The notes: a model not told the origin generated them from the letters alone. A stretch of 14,369 nucleotides of DNA from JAKACA01 sp050008715 (GCA_050008715.1 JBEKMC010000102.1:1-14369), one strand, 5' to 3'. Counted from the first letter of the stretch, positions 8,054 to 14,369 are shown. Made by a program: numbers and translations.

Positions 8054-8739
8054 CGATCCGCGTCCTGCTCGTCGATGATCAGGAGCTGTTGCGGCTCGGG
8101 TTTCGGATGATCCTGGCGGCGTCCGAGGGCATCGAGATCGTCGGGGAGGCCGGCGACGGTGCACGGGCAGTCGAGCTGGCTGCCACTTGCCGCCCAGACG
8201 TCGTCCTCATGGACATCCGTATGCCAGTCATGGACGGGATCGAGGCGACCCGGCGTATCGTCCGCGCCGACCCGGACGTCCGCGTGCTGGCGCTCACGAC
8301 CTTCGACCTCGACGAGTACGCCTTCGGGGCGCTCGGCGCCGGCGCCAGCGGGTTCCTGTTGAAGGATGTTCCGCCTGCCGAGTTGACCGCTGCGATCCGG
8401 ACCGTGGCGGCAGGTGACGCCGTCGTGTCCCCGAGGGTCACACGGCGCCTCCTCGACGAGTACGCGCCGGCGCTGGCCGGCCCGAGCCAGCGCGAGTCGG
8501 GCGACGCTGCGGCGGCGTTGGCCTTGCTGACGGATCGCGAGCACGAAGTGCTCGTGGCGCTCGCAGAGGGACTGTCGAACGCGGAGATCGCCGACCGCCT
8601 GTTCGTGTCGGAGGCCACCGTCAAGTCGCATGTCGGTCGAATCCTCGGCAAGCTCGGCCTGCGAGACCGCCTGCAGGCCGTTGTCTTCGCGTTCCAGAGC
8701 GGGATCGTGCGTCCCGAGGGGGAGCCGCGACCGGGATGA
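8050..8739 (+). CDS. NarL/FixJ-family response regulator
   Basis: A DNA-binding transcription factor switched on by phosphorylation from the kinase just upstream. The ATG at 8050 overlaps the kinase stop (ATGA), implying translational coupling; I prefer it over an in-frame upstream start at 8005, which would add 15 Gly/His-rich residues inside the kinase gene. The receiver domain covers about residues 1-120. It has acidic Asp9/Asp10 (LLVDDQ), phosphoacceptor Asp55 (VLMDIRMPVMDG), switch Thr83/Thr84 and Lys105 (GFLLKDVP). The LuxR-type helix-turn-helix covers about 159-216, with LTDREHEVLVALAEGLSNAE and VSEATVKSHVGRILGKL. Length, 229 residues, is normal. All key residues are present. Its targets are unknown; the divergent membrane gene at 6162-6674 is the obvious first candidate. 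A 5-bp CCGGG/CCCGG hairpin spans the stop codon. Confidence 0.93.
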   Translation: MTIRVLLVDDQELLRLGFRMILAASEGIEIVGEAGDGARAVELAATCRPDVVLMDIRMPVMDGIEATRRIVRADPDVRVLALTTFDLDEYAFGALGAGASGFLLKDVPPAELTAAIRTVAAGDAVVSPRVTRRLLDEYAPALAGPSQRESGDAAAALALLTDREHEVLVALAEGLSNAEIADRLFVSEATVKSHVGRILGKLGLRDRLQAVVFAFQSGIVRPEGEPRPG

Positions 8740-8759
8740 CCCCGGAAGTGACGCTCGGT

Positions 8760-8798
8760 GCCGCGGGTGTTGAGCGGCGCCGTGGGTGTTCAGGCGGC
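8760..8798. repeat. Two-copy 19-bp tandem repeat
   Basis: GCCGCGGGTGTTGAGCGGC (8760-8778) is followed directly by GCCGTGGGTGTTCAGGCGGC (8779-8798). With a 19-base period, 15 of the first 17 positions agree. It lies between the response regulator stop and the 3' end of the small minus-strand gene, whose stop codon (8790-8792) is inside the second copy. It looks like a small local duplication; no function is evident. Confidence 0.45.
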
Positions 8799-9026
8799 GA
8801 CGGACTGGGCAGCGCTCCGGCGCCCGCGGTGCACGCGGTGGCCCTTGTTGACGTCGGCAAAACGTCCATGGACAGCGCACGTGCTCGCGTTGTTGTAGAT
8901 CGAAAGGCGCGTCTGGCAGGAAGGCTCGTCGCAAACCCGGCCCGGTGCGTACACGTGCGGCTGCTTGGAGTGCACCTCCGCCCGCTCCGCGTGGAGTATC
9001 CCTTCGGGCATCCTCAGGTTCACCAT
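8790..9026 (-). CDS. Small putative zinc-binding protein (CxxxxC...CxxH), 78 residues
   Basis: The function is unknown. The ATG at 9026 has a good GGAGG site 8 bases upstream, which decides this start over an in-frame one at 9080. The protein starts with a short polar segment (residues 1-28, including EGILHAERAEVHSKQPHVY). The core is CDEPSCQTRLSIYNNASTC followed by AVH: Cys32, Cys37, Cys50 and His53, spaced C-x4-C-x12-C-x2-H. This spacing suits one structural zinc site in a small ribbon or knuckle. A basic tail (GHRVHRGRR) follows, which could contact nucleic acid or acidic partners. I have a sense of similar short proteins in other actinomycetes but cannot name a family. It converges on the response regulator gene and is divergent from the Rieske oxygenase across 168 bases. 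Confidence 0.72.
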   Translation of the reverse strand: MVNLRMPEGILHAERAEVHSKQPHVYAPGRVCDEPSCQTRLSIYNNASTCAVHGRFADVNKGHRVHRGRRSAAQSVAA

Positions 9027-9105
9027 CTCACTTCCCTCCCAGATTGTCCGGGCAGTACCAGGCGGCAGCCCACTACGCAAAGTTTGTGCTCACCTGGGGG
9101 TGCCT

Positions 9106-9145
9106 GATAGGGCCAAAGGTCAGTAGGCGATAGGGCCGGTGGCCC
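9106..9145. promoter_or_regulatory. Direct repeats and dyad in the divergent control region
   Basis: GATAGGGCC occurs at 9106-9114 and again at 9129-9137, 23 bases apart, which is about two helix turns. The second copy runs into the perfect dyad GGGCC-GGT-GGCCC (9133-9145). They lie between the small zinc-protein gene (minus) and the Rieske gene (plus), 50-90 bases from the latter's start. They are plausible regulator half-sites; no convincing -35/-10 pair could be fixed. Confidence 0.35.
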
Positions 9146-9194
9146 GACGCGTAGCCGGAGCCCGCTGCCCGTCCTTCGGGTAGATTCCCCCTCC

Positions 9195-10235
9195 TTGCAC
9201 AGAGCCGAGGACGCTGATCGACTGAACAACACTCATCCGGCCCTCCGTCGCTGCTGGCATCCCGTTGCCCGCACGTCGGAGATCGGGGAGGATCCGGTCC
9301 GGGTGGAGCTGCTCGGCGAGCCCTATGTGGTGTACCGGGTCGGCGCCGAGCTGGTGGCGTTCGCCGATCGCTGCCCCCATCGACTGGCTCCGCTCTCGCT
9401 CGGTCACCGGGAGGACCGGCAATTGCGGTGTGCCTATCACGGCTGGTGCTTCGACGAGTCTGGCCGCTGCGTCGACATACCGGCCCTCGGCCCCGGGGCT
9501 TCCCTACCGCCGACTGCCCGGCTGCGGCCTCCGGCTGCGCTGTGCGAGAGATTCGGCATCGTCTTCATGGCGCCCGAGACCCCACTCGTGGATCTGCCCT
9601 CGATCCCGGAGGCAGGCGAGCCCGGGATCGAATGCCTCGAGCTGCCGCCGACGGAAGCGAGGGCGAGCGCAGGCCTCATGGCGGACAACTTCCTCGACTT
9701 CGCACACTTCCCGTTCGTCCATGCCGGCACCTTCGGAACTGACGAATCCGCCCTCCTCGCCCCTTACGACGTCGAGCGGGACGGCTGGGGCTTCCGGGTC
9801 GTGTACGAGCATCCCTTCACCAATCGCGAGGACCCCGGCGTCAAGGCAGGGATCCGCCCCCTCGTGCAGACCCGGAGGATGACGTACCGCTTTCAGGCCC
9901 CGTTCGCTCTCAGCTTGCGGCTGGAGTTCCTCGAGGCCGGTGGGTGCAACGTCATCGGCTTCTTCATCCAACCGATGAACGAGGAACGGTGCCGTCTCTA
10001 CACGACGCTGTGGCGGGACGATCTCGATGGCGACCCCGTCGCCCGGGCCGGAGCGATCGCCTTCGAGCAGGAAGTCCTCAACGAGGATCTCGTTGTCCAG
10101 TCACGCTACGACGAGCTGTCACTTCCCCTCAGCTTGCGCGCCGAGGTGCACACGAGAGCGGACCGCAACACGGTGGAGCTTCGTCGTGTCCTGGCGGACC
10201 TCGTGGCTGCGTCGGCGCAGGCGTCGGTGCCGTGA
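9195..10235 (+). CDS. Rieske non-heme iron oxygenase (VanA/dicamba-monooxygenase-like)
   Basis: This terminal oxygenase would hydroxylate or O-/N-dealkylate an aromatic or related substrate with O2, using electrons from a separate reductase. It has 346 residues. The N-terminal Rieske domain holds C60-x-H62 (CPHR) and C79-x2-H82 (CAYHGW) for the 2Fe-2S cluster. The mononuclear iron motif is NFLDFAHFPFVH: Asn165, the relay Asp168, and ligands His171 and His176. The third ligand is probably Asp298 in LNEDLVVQ. Length and spacing fit the single-component-oxygenase group of vanillate demethylase and dicamba monooxygenase (about 340-350) better than large dioxygenase alpha subunits (about 450). The start is a TTG at 9195; the conserved HPALRRCWHPVA segment (14-25) requires a start upstream of it and no ATG is available. 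No reductase or ferredoxin gene is adjacent, so electrons must come from elsewhere. The substrate is unknown. Confidence 0.87.
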   Translation: MHRAEDADRLNNTHPALRRCWHPVARTSEIGEDPVRVELLGEPYVVYRVGAELVAFADRCPHRLAPLSLGHREDRQLRCAYHGWCFDESGRCVDIPALGPGASLPPTARLRPPAALCERFGIVFMAPETPLVDLPSIPEAGEPGIECLELPPTEARASAGLMADNFLDFAHFPFVHAGTFGTDESALLAPYDVERDGWGFRVVYEHPFTNREDPGVKAGIRPLVQTRRMTYRFQAPFALSLRLEFLEAGGCNVIGFFIQPMNEERCRLYTTLWRDDLDGDPVARAGAIAFEQEVLNEDLVVQSRYDELSLPLSLRAEVHTRADRNTVELRRVLADLVAASAQASVP

Positions 10236-10342
10236 TGGCGTGGTCGGGTCCTCTGCGAGCGGCGTCACCGCCGTAGCCTCACGGGGAGGGCGCCTCGGCA
10301 GACGTGCGGTCGCAGTTTGCAGCGAGCGTGTCGGTGCCAGCC

Positions 10343-10603
10343 TCAGAAATAGCGCTCGTCTTCGTTGCCGTAGCTGCGAAAGGCGATCAGCGTGCGCAAG
10401 CGGGTGATCCCATCGAGTGCGGCGATCCGCTTCGTCACGACGTCGGCGAGCTCCTCGTGGTTGACGACGCGGACGACCGCCACGAAATCCTCGTCGCCGG
10501 CAACCGAGTAGGCCGCAGAGACCCCGGGCACGTCGGCGAGCTCGCGTCCGAGCGTCCCGAGATGCGCCGGCTCGACGTTCACGAGAACGATGGCTTCGAC
10601 CAC
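10343..10603 (-). CDS. Stand-alone Lrp/AsnC ligand-binding (RAM) domain protein
   Basis: The 86 residues cover only the alpha-beta effector-binding domain of Lrp/AsnC regulators. The order is beta (EAIVLVNVEP), helix (LGTLGRELADVPG), beta-beta (AAYSVAGDEDFVAVVRVV), helix (EELADVVTKRIAALDG), beta (TRLRTLIAF). The DNA-binding helix-turn-helix is absent. The GDEDF turn matches the GxxD-type ligand loop of the family. Such SraA/LrpM-like proteins oligomerise and bind amino acids, and may modulate full-length Lrp proteins or other partners. The start is a GTG at 10603, four bases after the stop of the PAS-PAS-GAF kinase, so the two are almost certainly co-transcribed and may be translationally coupled. 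It converges on the Rieske gene across a 107-base spacer that holds only a weak CGGCG/CGCCG hairpin. Confidence 0.85.
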   Translation of the reverse strand: MVEAIVLVNVEPAHLGTLGRELADVPGVSAAYSVAGDEDFVAVVRVVNHEELADVVTKRIAALDGITRLRTLIAFRSYGNEDERYF

Positions 10604-10607
10604 CGGA

Positions 10608-12566
10608 TCAGACTACTGGCTGGTCGAGTGGCAGAAGAGGGACGAGCCAGTCGAGACGGGTTCCGCCGCCGGCGGGAAGGGACAGCTCGAAGCGACCTCC
10701 GAGGAGCCGCGCTCGCTCTTCGAGGTTGCCGAGCCCGCTCCATCGCTCAGGCTGCTTCGCGCCGACGCCGTCGTCAACCACGGTGACCTGTATGTCGCCG
10801 CCCACGATGGCGACCCGGACAGAGGCAGAGCGGGCCTCGGCGTGGCGGGCGATGTTCGAGAGCCCTTCTCTGGCGGCGGCGAGGATGTGCGGTACGACCA
10901 CGTCCGGTACACCGGTCTCGACTGCCCCGTCGAAGCGTATCGACGGTCTGAAGCCCAAGGTGAGCTCTGCAGACCGCACCAATTCCACGAGCTTCGACTT
11001 GAGGCCGAGATCGCCTGTCAGCGCACGGGAGATGTCGTAGATCGTGCTGCGGATCTCACGGATCGTGTCGTCGAGGGAGTCGATCGCGTCAGACACCCGG
11101 ATCGTGGCCACGTCGCCGTCGATCAGCGGCAAGATTCCCTGGAGGGAGATGCCCGTGGCGAAGAGCTGCTGGATGACGTGGTCATGGAGGTCGCGGGCGA
11201 TGCGCTCACGATCGCCGAGGAGCATCATCTGCTCCCGGTCCTGGCGGGCCCCTTCCAGGCCGAGCGCAAAGGCGATCTGGGCGGCCAGTTCCTCCGCCAC
11301 GAGCAGGTCGACCGCTCCGAAGGCCGAAGCCCCGGTTGCCCGCGCAACGGTGAGGACCGCGACGGTGTCGTCCTCGGCGATGACGGGCACGGCGAGTGTC
11401 GGGCCGTCGGGGACGAGGGGGACGACGACCCGCGTCACGACGTCGGTCCGAACGGCCACCTGGACGTGCCGGCCGGTCTCGAGAACTCGTTCCTCGAACG
11501 AGCCACGCGCCGGGTAGGTGGTGCCGACGACCTCGGGCGACACGCCGCTGGCAGCGATGACGCGCAGGTTGTCATGATCCTTCACACAGATCACCAGGGC
11601 GGCGGCATCGAGTAGGACGCTGCCGTGATGACAGATGAGCATGAGCGACTCGGTCAGAGATGCCCCCGACAGGAGCGCCAGCCGGATGGCGGACGTGGCG
11701 GCGTACTGGTGCTCCAGACGCTGCTCTTGAGCGAAGATGCGCCGGAGCTCCTTCTCGGCCCTCTTCCGCGCCCGGACGTCTCGAACGACCATGGAGAACC
11801 CGAGCCGAACGTCGTTATTCGTTCGAAGCGTCGAGATGGAGACGGCGACGTCCACCTCGTAGCCGGCCCGGTGGCGCCACCTCGTGTCCAGCGCGCCGCG
11901 ACTCTCGCCGGCGGACGCCGCCTCGAGAAGATCCTCGGCGCTGAGCGACGCCCCGGCGGGGACGAGAGTGGCAATGGGAAGGCCGACACACTCGCTCGCG
12001 ACATAGCCGAAGAGCGACTCCGCCGCCGGGTTCCAACTCGTGATGATCCCCTGCAGGTCCGAGGAGATGATCGCGTCGAACGACGAGATGACGATGGCCG
12101 CCAGCTGTGCCTGGACCGCCGTAGCGGCGCGCTGATCGGTGACGTCCCGCACGGTGGCCACGACCAGTGACGCACCCGCGCTCGAGATGGGCGCCAAACT
12201 GACGTCGACGGAGAACTCGCGGCCGTCTCGACGGCGACCGACGAGATCGAGCGCCGCACCCTGGGCCCGGGGCTCCGGGCCGGCCGCATACGCGGTTCGG
12301 TGCTGCTCATGGCGCCGGCGCATTCGCTCGGGAACGAGCATGTCGATCGACCGGCCGACGAGGGCGCCTTCTGGGTAGCCGAAAAGCGGTGCCGCGTGGT
12401 CGTTTGCCGCCACGACGACCCCCTCGCCGTCGACGAGGAGGGCGGCATCCGGCAGCAGCGACAAAAAGGCGCTGAGCAAGTCGTTCGGGATTGCCCACGG
12501 ACCGAGGTCGGTCGGCGCCGGCGTCGACCCCACCTCGACAGGTCCGTCCGACTCGGTCTTGCTCAC
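10608..12566 (-). CDS. Soluble PAS-PAS-GAF sensor histidine kinase (HisKA_3 type)
   Basis: A cytoplasmic sensor kinase of 652 residues with no membrane segment. It has PAS1 (about 30-145, with VVVAANDHAAPLFGYPE), PAS2 (about 155-270, with GIITSWNPAAESLFGY), a GAF domain (about 290-440), and HisKA_3 with RERIARDLHDHVIQQLFATG, phosphoacceptor His461. The HATPase domain shows EGLSNIARHAEA (Asn571), DDGVG (598-602) and GLGNLEERARLLGG (611-624). The DLHDHVIQxLFATG box is that of DevS/NreB-like kinases, which often sense redox, gas or small ligands. No Cys cluster for an Fe-S sensor is seen, and the cofactor of PAS or GAF cannot be inferred. The start is a GTG at 12566 preceded by GGGAGGA with 5 bases spacing. 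The frame stays open far upstream, but that part runs antisense into the permease and is low-complexity. No response regulator is adjacent; the next gene is the RAM-domain protein. Confidence 0.9.
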   Translation of the reverse strand: MSKTESDGPVEVGSTPAPTDLGPWAIPNDLLSAFLSLLPDAALLVDGEGVVVAANDHAAPLFGYPEGALVGRSIDMLVPERMRRRHEQHRTAYAAGPEPRAQGAALDLVGRRRDGREFSVDVSLAPISSAGASLVVATVRDVTDQRAATAVQAQLAAIVISSFDAIISSDLQGIITSWNPAAESLFGYVASECVGLPIATLVPAGASLSAEDLLEAASAGESRGALDTRWRHRAGYEVDVAVSISTLRTNNDVRLGFSMVVRDVRARKRAEKELRRIFAQEQRLEHQYAATSAIRLALLSGASLTESLMLICHHGSVLLDAAALVICVKDHDNLRVIAASGVSPEVVGTTYPARGSFEERVLETGRHVQVAVRTDVVTRVVVPLVPDGPTLAVPVIAEDDTVAVLTVARATGASAFGAVDLLVAEELAAQIAFALGLEGARQDREQMMLLGDRERIARDLHDHVIQQLFATGISLQGILPLIDGDVATIRVSDAIDSLDDTIREIRSTIYDISRALTGDLGLKSKLVELVRSAELTLGFRPSIRFDGAVETGVPDVVVPHILAAAREGLSNIARHAEARSASVRVAIVGGDIQVTVVDDGVGAKQPERWSGLGNLEERARLLGGRFELSLPAGGGTRLDWLVPLLPLDQPVV

Positions 12567-12708
12567 GCTGTTCCTCCCGCTTTCGCTCGAGGAAGGCCAA
12601 CACGTCGAGCGCGCCGACAGGACACGCGTCATCGCTGACACGCGACGGTACGGGAACGGTCGGCCGGATGCGAATTGAACCGGCGGCGGACAGCCGACAA
12701 CGAAGCAT

Positions 12709-12747
12709 CGGTCCGCTCCGCACAAGGGAGCAACCCGGAGCGGACCG
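12709..12747. repeat. 12-bp perfect inverted repeat (operator or terminator)
   Basis: CGGTCCGCTCCG (12709-12720) and CGGAGCGGACCG (12736-12747) are perfect inverted copies around a 15-base spacer. It is about 145 bases upstream of the kinase GTG. It could be a binding site for a dimeric regulator with arm centres 27 bases apart, or an RNA hairpin ending an upstream transcript. No T-run flanks it on either strand. Confidence 0.5.
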
Positions 12748-12776
12748 TGCCTCTGCGACGAGTATCCACGCCCGTA

Positions 12777-12803
12777 CGGCACGGAGATAGTGCCGAAGGG
12801 CAC
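12777..12803. promoter_or_regulatory. Mutually exclusive short hairpins
   Basis: Three short segments compete: CGGCAC (12777-12782), GTGCCG (12790-12795) and GGCAC (12799-12803). The middle one pairs with the first over a 7-base loop (6 bp) or with the third over the tetraloop GAAG (5 bp). This is the layout of a simple RNA switch, or simply of overlapping operator half-sites. The role is inferred from pairing only. Confidence 0.3.
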
Positions 12804-12988
12804 AATCATCCGAGGCCCGGGTAGGTCCCGCTGCCGTCCCGTGACGGCTGGCCCACACCGTCGCCACCAGGAGATCTTGTCCTCGGCGCCGCGACATCCG
12901 GGCTGCATGGAGGGACTTTTGCCTCTATCTGCACGCGAGCGCGTTTGCTTAAATGACCTGGACGCCCGGAGGCGGCCATATGGTCGTG

Positions 12989-13021
12989 CCTGCGGGCGGT
13001 GGTGAGGTCCTGCCACGCAGG
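12989..13021 (+). promoter_or_regulatory. Leader hairpin upstream of the permease
   Basis: CCTGCG/CGCAGG (12989-12994 and 13016-13021) is extended by GGCG/TGCC (12995-12998 and 13011-13014), with one bulged A at 13015 and a 12-base loop. A second hairpin GCTCT/AGAGC (13035-13039 and 13048-13052) follows. Both lie within 140 bases upstream of the permease ATG and would be in its 5' untranslated RNA if transcription starts near 12960. No known riboswitch class was recognised. Confidence 0.35.
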
Positions 13022-13124
13022 GATTGCTCTTCGTGCTCTGCCGATCGAGAGCCGGAAGTGGATGCCCGCTCGGGTGCGTTGTGCCACAGCGCTCCCCATT
13101 CGAGGAGAAGAGGAGGTCGTGGAA

Positions 13125-14369
13125 ATGGCAGCTGTCGAAGCCCCCGGGCCAGCCGCACCGCGTCTGGGAACTCTGACGATCGAGCCGAAGGGCATCGAGT
13201 TCATCCCTGACTCGGAACGACGCGGTAAGCCGAGCGGCCTGTTCTGGATGTGGGCCGGCGCCGTCTGGAACGTCGAATTCCTTGTCTATGGGACCGTCAT
13301 CGTGGCGTTCCTCGGCCTCTCGTTCGCGCAAGCGGTCCCGGTCATCATCATCGGCAACTTCTTCTACCTGCTGACAGGCCTCGCCAGCATGCAAGGCCCC
13401 CTGGCCGGAACGACGGCCTTCGGCGTGAGTCGAGCTCCCTTCGGAGTGAAGGGAAACCGAGTCCCTTCGCTGTTCAACTGGGTCACCCAGGTCGGCTTCG
13501 AGATCGAAGGTATCGCGCTCGTCGTGCTCGCCGCCGTCGCACTCTTCGCGAAGGGCGGGATCACCGCCGGTGACGGCCTCAAGGCCGTGCTCATCGTGGC
13601 TGCGGTCCTGATCCAGGCGATGCTGCCGTTCGTCGGGCACGCGGCCATGTTGAAGGTGCTGAAGTGGCTCACCTACCCCTTCATCGCGTTGTTCATCGTG
13701 CTGGCCTGCCTCACGATCGGCAAGGTCCACCTCAACGCCATCCCCCATGGTGCGGGCTGGGGTTCCCTCTTCGTCGCCTTCGCACTCGTCATCTCGGCCG
13801 GTGGCCTTGGATGGACGGAGAACGGCAACGACTACTCCAGGTACCTGCCGGCGAACACCGACAAGCGCAAGATCGTGTGGGCCGTTGCGCTCGGCGGGGC
13901 CATCCCGTCGATCCTCCTCGAGATCCTCGGCGCCGCCGTTGCGACCGCCGTGCCGGCGTCCCAGGCCGGAGCGATCGCTTCGGTCACCGGTCTCGTCGCC
14001 GTGTTCCCGAGCTGGTTCGTATGGCCATACTTGATCTTCGCCATCTTCCAGTTGTTCGCCATCAACAGCGTCGACCTCTACTCGTCCGGCGTCACGCTGC
14101 AGAGCCTCGGGCTACACCTGAAGCGGTGGCAGTGCGTCATCCTCGACACGATCGTGTGCTGTGGGTTCGCCTTCTACGCCATCTACTCGAGCCGGTTCTC
14201 GCAACTGCTGTATGACTTCCTGCTCTTCATCATCATCTGGCTCGCTCCGTGGGTCGCCATCTACCTCGTGGACTACTGGCTGCGTGGTGGCAAGTACGAG
14301 TCGGCAGCGCTGATGAGCGAGAAAGGCGGCCGCTACTTCGGCAGCAGCGGCGTGCACTGGCCTGCGATG
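13125..14369 (+). CDS. NCS1-family nucleobase permease (3' end outside window)
   Basis: A cytoplasmic-membrane symporter of the purine-cytosine permease (NCS1, PF02133) family, importing a nucleobase, hydantoin, allantoin or related compound. The ATG at 13125 has a strong AGGAGG site 8 bases upstream. The frame stays open to the last base, giving 415 residues; family members are usually 450-550, so a short C-terminal part is missing. The N-terminus carries the family lead-in IEFIPDSERRGKPSGLFWMW (residues 24-43), then helices begin near WNVEFLVYG. Further signatures are GLASMQGPLAGTTAFGVSRA (85-104), FNWVTQVGFEIEG in helix 3, and GNDYSRYLP (234-242), the conserved loop of the family. About ten membrane helices are visible. 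Substrate cannot be fixed from sequence. It is divergent from the PAS-PAS-GAF kinase, across a 558-base spacer rich in inverted repeats, so it may be regulated through that spacer. Confidence 0.9.
   Translation, partial: MAAVEAPGPAAPRLGTLTIEPKGIEFIPDSERRGKPSGLFWMWAGAVWNVEFLVYGTVIVAFLGLSFAQAVPVIIIGNFFYLLTGLASMQGPLAGTTAFGVSRAPFGVKGNRVPSLFNWVTQVGFEIEGIALVVLAAVALFAKGGITAGDGLKAVLIVAAVLIQAMLPFVGHAAMLKVLKWLTYPFIALFIVLACLTIGKVHLNAIPHGAGWGSLFVAFALVISAGGLGWTENGNDYSRYLPANTDKRKIVWAVALGGAIPSILLEILGAAVATAVPASQAGAIASVTGLVAVFPSWFVWPYLIFAIFQLFAINSVDLYSSGVTLQSLGLHLKRWQCVILDTIVCCGFAFYAIYSSRFSQLLYDFLLFIIIWLAPWVAIYLVDYWLRGGKYESAALMSEKGGRYFGSSGVHWPAM

Larger units (their letters stand above)
12567..13124. other. 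558-bp gene-free divergent control region
   Basis: No supportable gene is seen here; the open frames in it are Arg/Pro/Ser-rich and lack ribosome sites. The region separates the PAS-PAS-GAF kinase (minus) from the permease (plus), so it must carry both promoters. It holds a 12-bp inverted repeat (12709-12747), overlapping short hairpins (12777-12803), a dyad ACGCG-AG-CGCGT (12932-12943), an A/T-richer patch TTTGCTTAAATGA (12944-12956) that might be a promoter element, a near-palindrome GGCCATATGGTC (12974-12985), and a leader-like hairpin (12989-13021). No -35/-10 pair could be set with confidence. The spacer is about three times longer than any other here. Confidence 0.6.

Noticed and set aside
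8731..8745. CCGGG/CCCGG hairpin at the response regulator stop as a terminator
   Set aside because: There are only 5 bp, no T-run, and it spans the stop codon; it is too weak to call.
10590..11615. A 341-residue plus-strand open frame
   Set aside because: It is antisense to the kinase HATPase/HisKA region; its composition is typical of a reverse-strand shadow.
12806..13204. A 132-residue minus-strand open frame in the long spacer
   Set aside because: Its Ser/Arg/Pro-rich text overlaps the permease start antisense, with no ribosome site or motif.
12567..13748. A 394-residue N-terminal extension of the PAS-PAS-GAF kinase
   Set aside because: The frame is open, but it is low-complexity, runs antisense to a convincing permease, and the GTG at 12566 has a strong ribosome site right before the PAS domain.

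Overview
The window is 14.4 kb of high-GC, gene-dense DNA. Its codon use favours G or C in third positions, it has frequent GTG/TTG starts, and its regulators are of the HisKA_3/NarL kind. These traits point to an actinomycete-type bacterium (Actinomycetota), probably free-living; nothing seen narrows it further. I see no tRNA, rRNA, CRISPR array, insertion sequence or phage gene.

Layout. Positions 1-1467 hold the C-terminal three quarters of an acetyl-CoA synthetase, cut by the window edge. Facing it is an Ala/Glu-rich helical protein gene (1501-2138, minus) that is whole except for one apparent missing base. A small helical protein gene (2326-2580, plus) follows. Next come a set of 16-bp tandem repeats and a hairpin, and then a long-chain acyl-CoA synthetase (2737-4626). 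Tail to tail with this lies a tyrosine phenol-lyase (4635-6077, minus) with all checked catalytic residues. Upstream of it on the same strand is a four-helix membrane protein (6162-6674, minus). Divergent from that is a complete two-component pair: a membrane histidine kinase and a NarL-type response regulator that overlap by ATGA (6722-8739, plus).

A 78-residue putative zinc-binding protein (8790-9026, minus) and a Rieske mononuclear-iron oxygenase (9195-10235, plus) share a divergent 168-bp control region. Then comes a minus-strand pair: a soluble PAS-PAS-GAF histidine kinase (10608-12566) followed four bases later by a stand-alone Lrp/AsnC ligand-binding (RAM) domain protein (10343-10603). 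A 558-bp gene-free region (12567-13124) with several inverted repeats separates this pair from a divergent NCS1-type nucleobase permease (13125 to the window end, incomplete).

How the genes fit together. The enzymes suggest carbon scavenging: acetate and fatty acids are activated to CoA thioesters, tyrosine is split to phenol, pyruvate and ammonia, and an aromatic or related substrate is oxidised by the Rieske enzyme. Nucleobases or related compounds would be imported by the permease. Two sensor systems flank these genes. No single pathway is spelled out by gene order, and the Rieske enzyme has no reductase or ferredoxin gene nearby. The least explained parts are the kinase-RAM pair, the small CxxxxC/CxxH protein, the frameshifted helical gene, and the repeat-rich spacers before the acyl-CoA synthetase and the permease.
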